Source: Clostridiales bacterium (lineage in GTDB: Bacteria; Bacillota; Clostridia; Christensenellales; Borkfalkiaceae). From it: a DNA stretch of 64,000 bases. Below are positions 60,111-64,000 of this stretch, one piece after another. How positions within the stretch are numbered: position 1 is the stretch's first letter; every line of letters begins with the position of its first letter. The notes under the pieces are model-generated. The model saw only the letters and a program-made list of their open reading frames with translations, was not told where the DNA came from and did not search any database. The DNA lies in NCBI GenBank assembly GCA_015055725.1, contig SVHO01000002.1:1-64000 (forward strand), in the 5' to 3' direction. The position numbers and the translations under genes were made by a program.

Positions 60111-60656
60111 TTAACCTTTACCGCCTGCAGCTTTACCAACTTTACGTTCGATAACTTCGTCACTATAGCGGATACCATATCCGTGATAGGGTTCGGGTTC
60201 TCTAACTCCTCTAATCATAGCAGAGAATTGACCAACTTTTTCTTTATCGATACCGCTAACGGTAATTTCGGTTTGTGAAGGACAATCTAAAACGATTCCG
60301 TCAATTTCTTCAATTTCAACCGGATGGCTGAAGCCTACGTTCATTACTACTTTTTTGCCTTGTTTAGCAACCTTCCAACCTACACCGTTTACGATAAGAG
60401 TCTTTTTGAAACCTTCGGTCACACCCTTTACCATGTTTGCACAAAGTGCTCTGTAAAGACCGTGTTTAGCCTTGGTGGGTCCCAAATCGTTTGCTCTGGT
60501 AAACTTTGCAACGTTGCCTTCAACAGTCAACGTGATGATTGGATCGTATTCTTGTGACAAAGTTCCTTTCGGACCTTTTACGGTAATAACGTTGTTTGCG
60601 CAACTAACGGTCACACCTGCAGGGATATTAATGATAGCATTTCCTATTCTTGACAT
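60111..60656 (-). CDS. rplF: Ribosomal protein L6
   Basis: MSRIGNAIINIPAGV...EPYHGYGIRYSDEVIERKVGKAAGGKG. Confidence 0.97.
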   Translation of the reverse strand: MSRIGNAIINIPAGVTVSCANNVITVKGPKGTLSQEYDPIITLTVEGNVAKFTRANDLGPTKAKHGLYRALCANMVKGVTEGFKKTLIVNGVGWKVAKQGKKVVMNVGFSHPVEIEEIDGIVLDCPSQTEITVSGIDKEKVGQFSAMIRGVREPEPYHGYGIRYSDEVIERKVGKAAGGKG

Positions 60657-60670
60657 ATCTAAATACCTCC

Positions 60671-61057
60671 TTACCAAACGTAGGCGAGAACTTCGCCACC
60701 TTGGTGTGCCTTTTTAGCTTCTTTACCGGTCATAATACCTTTTGAAGTTGAAAGAATTGCGATACCGAGACCACCGAGAACTTGGGGAACTTCATCAGTA
60801 CCAACGTATACTCTCAAACCGGGTTTACTAACCCTTTTAAGTCCGGTAATAACTTTTTGATTACCATCGTATTTAAGGGTAATTTTAATAGTACCCTGAA
60901 CACCTTCAATAATTTCAACGCCTGAAATATAGCCTTCTCTTAAAAGGATATCAGCGATTGCTTTTTTGGTGTTTGAAGCAGGGATTTCAACAGTTTCATG
61001 CTTAGCCATTAGAGCATTTCTAATTCTAGTAAGCATATCTGCAATAACGTCTGTCAT
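60671..61057 (-). CDS. rpsH: Ribosomal protein S8
   Basis: [38 protein letters not shown]. Confidence 0.97.
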   Translation of the reverse strand: MTDVIADMLTRIRNALMAKHETVEIPASNTKKAIADILLREGYISGVEIIEGVQGTIKITLKYDGNQKVITGLKRVSKPGLRVYVGTDEVPQVLGGLGIAILSTSKGIMTGKEAKKAHQGGEVLAYVW

Positions 61058-61071
61058 TTCTTTATCCTCCT

Positions 61072-61257
61072 TTACCAACTAGCCTTCTTAACGCCTGGAA
61101 TTTGACCTTTGTAAGCCAATTCTCTAAAGCATATACGGCAAATACCGTATTTACGGAGTACAGCGTGCGGACGACCGCAGATACTGCATCTGGTGTAGGC
61201 TCTGGTGGAAAATTTAGCAGGTTTTTGCTGCTTATTTATCATTGCTTTCTTAGCCAT
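61072..61257 (-). CDS. rpsN: Ribosomal protein S14 type Z (zinc-binding)
   Basis: [41 protein letters not shown]. Confidence 0.98.
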   Translation of the reverse strand: MAKKAMINKQQKPAKFSTRAYTRCSICGRPHAVLRKYGICRICFRELAYKGQIPGVKKASW

Positions 61258-61274
61258 TTTATAACTCCTTTACC

Positions 61275-61826
61275 TTACTTGTTTGCGAAGGGCATTCCGA
61301 GTAATGCAAGCAATTCTCTTGCTTCTTCATCGGTATTAGCCGTCGTGGTAATGCAAATATCAAATCCTCTTACTTTTTCAACTTGGTCGTATGAAATTTC
61401 AGGGAAAATCAATTGTTCTTTAACGCCCATTGAGTAGTTGCCTCTTCCGTCGAAAGACTTCTTAGATACACCGCGGAAGTCTCTAACTCTGGGGAGAGCG
61501 ATTGAAATGAATTTATCAAAGAATTCATACATTCTTGCGCCACGAAGAGTGACTTTCATACCAACGCTTTGTCCTTCCCTAACTTTGAAGTTAGCAACTG
61601 ACTTTTTAGCCAACGTTAACACGGGTTTTTGCCCAGCAATAAGTTCTAACTCTTTTTGAGCAAGTTGAATGCTCTTTGAGTTGTCTTTTACGTCACCCAA
61701 ACCGGAGTTAATGGTAATTTTAACGAGCTTGGGAACTTGGTTTACGTTTTTATAATTGAACTTTTTAATCATAGCGGGGATAACCGTTTGGTCGTACAAC
61801 GCTTTAACTCTATTTAATTCAGCCAT
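61275..61826 (-). CDS. rplE: Ribosomal protein L5
   Basis: [46 protein letters not shown]. Confidence 0.98.
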   Translation of the reverse strand: MAELNRVKALYDQTVIPAMIKKFNYKNVNQVPKLVKITINSGLGDVKDNSKSIQLAQKELELIAGQKPVLTLAKKSVANFKVREGQSVGMKVTLRGARMYEFFDKFISIALPRVRDFRGVSKKSFDGRGNYSMGVKEQLIFPEISYDQVEKVRGFDICITTTANTDEEARELLALLGMPFANK

Positions 61827-61841
61827 TTAAGTTACCTCCCG

Positions 61842-62231
61842 TTAGTTTTGTTCAGCGGGTTTATCCGCTTCTTTCTTAGTTTTTCTCTTGGTAGCCTTTT
61901 TAACTTCTTTAGCTTCCTTAGTTGCATCAAGAACTGCACCGCACTTTTTGCAAATACGTGCTTTCTTATCCCCTTCGATTGCATAAGCAACTCTAGTTGC
62001 TTTGTTGCATACGGGGCAAACTACCATTACGTTTGAAACGTCAATAGGTCCAGCTTGATTTTGAATCGAACTAACTTCTTGAGCGCTTCTTGCTTTTTTA
62101 TGTTTCTTTTGGACGTTAATTCCATCAACAATAACTTTGTTATCTTTTGGGAGAGCGGTTAAAACCTTTGCAGTCTTTCCCGCGTCTTTACCCGTTATAA
62201 CTAAAACTGTGTCGTTCTTCTTAACTTTCAT
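61842..62231 (-). CDS. rplX: Ribosomal protein L24
   Basis: VKKNDTVLVITGKDAGKTAKVL...VMVVCPVCNKATRVAY. Confidence 0.96.
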   Translation of the reverse strand: MKVKKNDTVLVITGKDAGKTAKVLTALPKDNKVIVDGINVQKKHKKARSAQEVSSIQNQAGPIDVSNVMVVCPVCNKATRVAYAIEGDKKARICKKCGAVLDATKEAKEVKKATKRKTKKEADKPAEQN

Positions 62232-62242
62232 AGTCTTTCTCC

Positions 62243-62611
62243 TTATAACACTTCGGGCGCGAGAGAGATAATACGCATATAGTCTTTATCCCTTAATTCT
62301 CTTGCTATCGGTCCAAAAATACGAGTACCTTTGGGTTGTTTTTGAGCGTCGATAATAACTGCAGCATTTTCGTCAAAACGAACGTAAGTTCCGTCGTTTC
62401 TTCTTACACCGCTAGTTGACCTAACGATAACTGCCTTTACTACGTCACCTTTTTTAACTGCACCACCTGGGGTTGCCGTTTTAACACTTGCAACGATAAC
62501 GTCACCAATGTTTCCGGTTCTTCTGAATGACCCGCCAAGTACTCTGATGCACATCAATTCTTTTGCGCCGGAGTTGTCCGCCGCTTTTAATCTAGATTGT
62601 GGTTGTATCAT
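62243..62611 (-). CDS. rplN: Ribosomal protein L14
   Basis: [37 protein letters not shown]. Confidence 0.98.
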   Translation of the reverse strand: MIQPQSRLKAADNSGAKELMCIRVLGGSFRRTGNIGDVIVASVKTATPGGAVKKGDVVKAVIVRSTSGVRRNDGTYVRFDENAAVIIDAQKQPKGTRIFGPIARELRDKDYMRIISLAPEVL

Positions 62612-62622
62612 AGCGCGCCTCC

Positions 62623-62877
62623 TTACTTCGCCTTTTCGATGATTTCAACTACGCGCCAGTTCTTGTCTTTTGACAATTTTCTGGTTTCGGCAATAAGAAC
62701 TTTATCGCCAACGCCGCAGGTGTTTAATTCATCGTGTGCTTTGAATTTATGAGTTTTCTTAATAGTTTTCTTATACAAGGGGTGTTTAGCCCTTTCTTCG
62801 ATGGCAACAACAACGGTTTTGTCCATCTTATCGGAAACAACTATACCGACTCTTTCTTTTCTTAAATTTCTTTCCAT
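62623..62877 (-). CDS. rpsQ: Ribosomal protein S17
   Basis: [50 protein letters not shown]. Confidence 0.98.
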   Translation of the reverse strand: MERNLRKERVGIVVSDKMDKTVVVAIEERAKHPLYKKTIKKTHKFKAHDELNTCGVGDKVLIAETRKLSKDKNWRVVEIIEKAK

Positions 62878-62888
62878 ATTCTCTACTC

Positions 62889-63089
62889 CTACGCCTTAGC
62901 CTTGAGTTCTCTTTCTCTCAAAATGGTCTTAATTTTAGCAATATCTTTTTTGCATGTTTTGAGAGATGCGGGATTTTCTAATTGACCTATTGCGTGACGG
63001 AAACGAAGGTTAAACAACTCTTCAGAGAGTTCTTTAAGCTTAGTATTTAATTCGTCTACCGTTAATTCGTGAAGTTCTTTCGTTTTCAT
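62889..63089 (-). CDS. rpmC: Ribosomal protein L29
   Basis: [39 protein letters not shown]. Confidence 0.97.
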   Translation of the reverse strand: MKTKELHELTVDELNTKLKELSEELFNLRFRHAIGQLENPASLKTCKKDIAKIKTILRERELKAKA

Positions 63090-63535
63090 TAACCTTCACC
63101 GCCTTCTTCTTTAATTTCTTCAGCTACAACTTCTCTCTTGATGAATTTGGTCTTCACAGGAAGTTTGTGTCCAGCAAGACGCATAGCTTCTTTTGCGATA
63201 TCTTCTGGAACACCTGCCATTTCGAACAATACTCTGCCCGGTTTAACAACTGCTACCCAGAATTCTACAGAACCTTTACCGCTACCCATACGGCTATCAG
63301 CAGGTTTCTTAGTCACAGGTTTGTGGGGGAATATGTCAATCCATACCTTACCACCACGTTTAATAAATCTTGTCATTGCGATACGCGCTGCTTCGATTTG
63401 GTTAGATTTAATCCAACCTGGTTCCATAGCAACTAAACCGTATTCGCCGTATGCTATCTTATTACCTTTGGTGCATTTACCGGTCATTCTACCGCGATGC
63501 ACTCTTCTTCTTTTTACTCTCTTAGGCATTAACAT
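63089..63535 (-). CDS. rplP: Ribosomal protein L16
   Basis: [40 protein letters not shown]. Confidence 0.98.
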   Translation of the reverse strand: MLMPKRVKRRRVHRGRMTGKCTKGNKIAYGEYGLVAMEPGWIKSNQIEAARIAMTRFIKRGGKVWIDIFPHKPVTKKPADSRMGSGKGSVEFWVAVVKPGRVLFEMAGVPEDIAKEAMRLAGHKLPVKTKFIKREVVAEEIKEEGGEG

Positions 63536-63537
63536 AA

Positions 63538-64000
63538 TTAAGCTTCGCCTCCTTCACTTTTCTTCTTGGGAGCGCCGATAACTTCGCCTTTATATATCCA
63601 GCATTTAATACCGATAACACCAAAGGTCGTGTGCGCTTCCGCAAAGCCGTATTCAATGTCTGCTCTCAAGGTTTGAAGGGGAATTGAACCTTCGTGATAA
63701 CTTTCGCTACGTGCAATTTCAGCGCCGTCAAGACGACCGCTAACCATTACCTTAATACCCTTGATACCACTTCTCATTGATCTACCGATAGCTTGTTTCA
63801 TCGCTCTTCTGAAAGATACACGTTTTTCGAGTTGTGCTGCGATGCCTTCTGCTACGAGTTGTGCGTCTGCATCAGCTTTTTTAACTTCAGAAATATTGAT
63901 AGAAATTTGTTTGCCTGCGCAAATTTTTGCTACCGTTTTCTTAATTACTTCGATTTCGCTACCTTGCTTACCGATAAGAACACCAGGGCGTGCAGTATAA
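63538..64000 (-). CDS. rpsC: Ribosomal protein S3, 5' end outside window
   Basis: Frame open to the window edge: ...[19 protein letters not shown]...[36 protein letters not shown]. Confidence 0.96.
   Translation of the reverse strand, partial: YTARPGVLIGKQGSEIEVIKKTVAKICAGKQISINISEVKKADADAQLVAEGIAAQLEKRVSFRRAMKQAIGRSMRSGIKGIKVMVSGRLDGAEIARSESYHEGSIPLQTLRADIEYGFAEAHTTFGVIGIKCWIYKGEVIGAPKKKSEGGEA

Noticed and set aside
52010-63999. Numerous + strand ORFs of 60-147 aa across the ribosomal cluster
   Set aside because: Antisense to certain ribosomal protein genes, low-complexity translations, no RBS context; explained by codon bias on the opposite strand
1-64000. Mobile element, prophage, toxin-antitoxin or defence system
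   Set aside because: No transposase, integrase, phage structural, restriction or cas-like protein was found in the translations; only the tRNA-linked repeat hints at past integration

Overview
AT-rich, low-GC Gram-positive (probably Clostridia-type Firmicutes; inference) chromosomal window, coded almost entirely on the minus strand. Left part (1-23.7 kb): a glycan-utilisation locus with large exported/lipoprotein genes, a CUT1 sugar ABC transporter (binding protein plus two permeases), a putative glycoside hydrolase, an AraC regulator, a GH28-like beta-helix enzyme, a PHP-domain protein and nagB-like/nagA. Middle (23.7-51.8 kb): housekeeping and accessory genes: histidine phosphatase, PlsC/GtrA/GNAT cassette, DegV, tRNA-Leu(CAG), Dabb, tsaD, prfB (programmed frameshift), secA, comF, metK, TetR plus heterodimeric ABC exporter, radical SAM, HAD, potABCD, YgjV, Gfo/Idh/MocA, feoAB. 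Right part (51.9-64 kb): a canonical S10-spc-alpha ribosomal protein cluster from rplQ to a partial rpsC. Main non-gene discoveries: (i) a 21-bp-spaced direct-repeat operator placed identically against the -35 box of three promoters around the AraC gene, defining a candidate regulon; (ii) a structured RNA of about 300 nt with its own promoter and terminator upstream of potA; (iii) a duplicated tRNA-Leu 3' end plus terminator that resembles an att scar; (iv) twin TetR operators; (v) a leaderless YgjV mRNA; (vi) short genes missed by the ORF track (rpmJ, a 43-aa and a 54-aa ORF). No CRISPR array, rRNA, transposase or phage genes were seen. All assignments come from reading the sequence; no database search was run.
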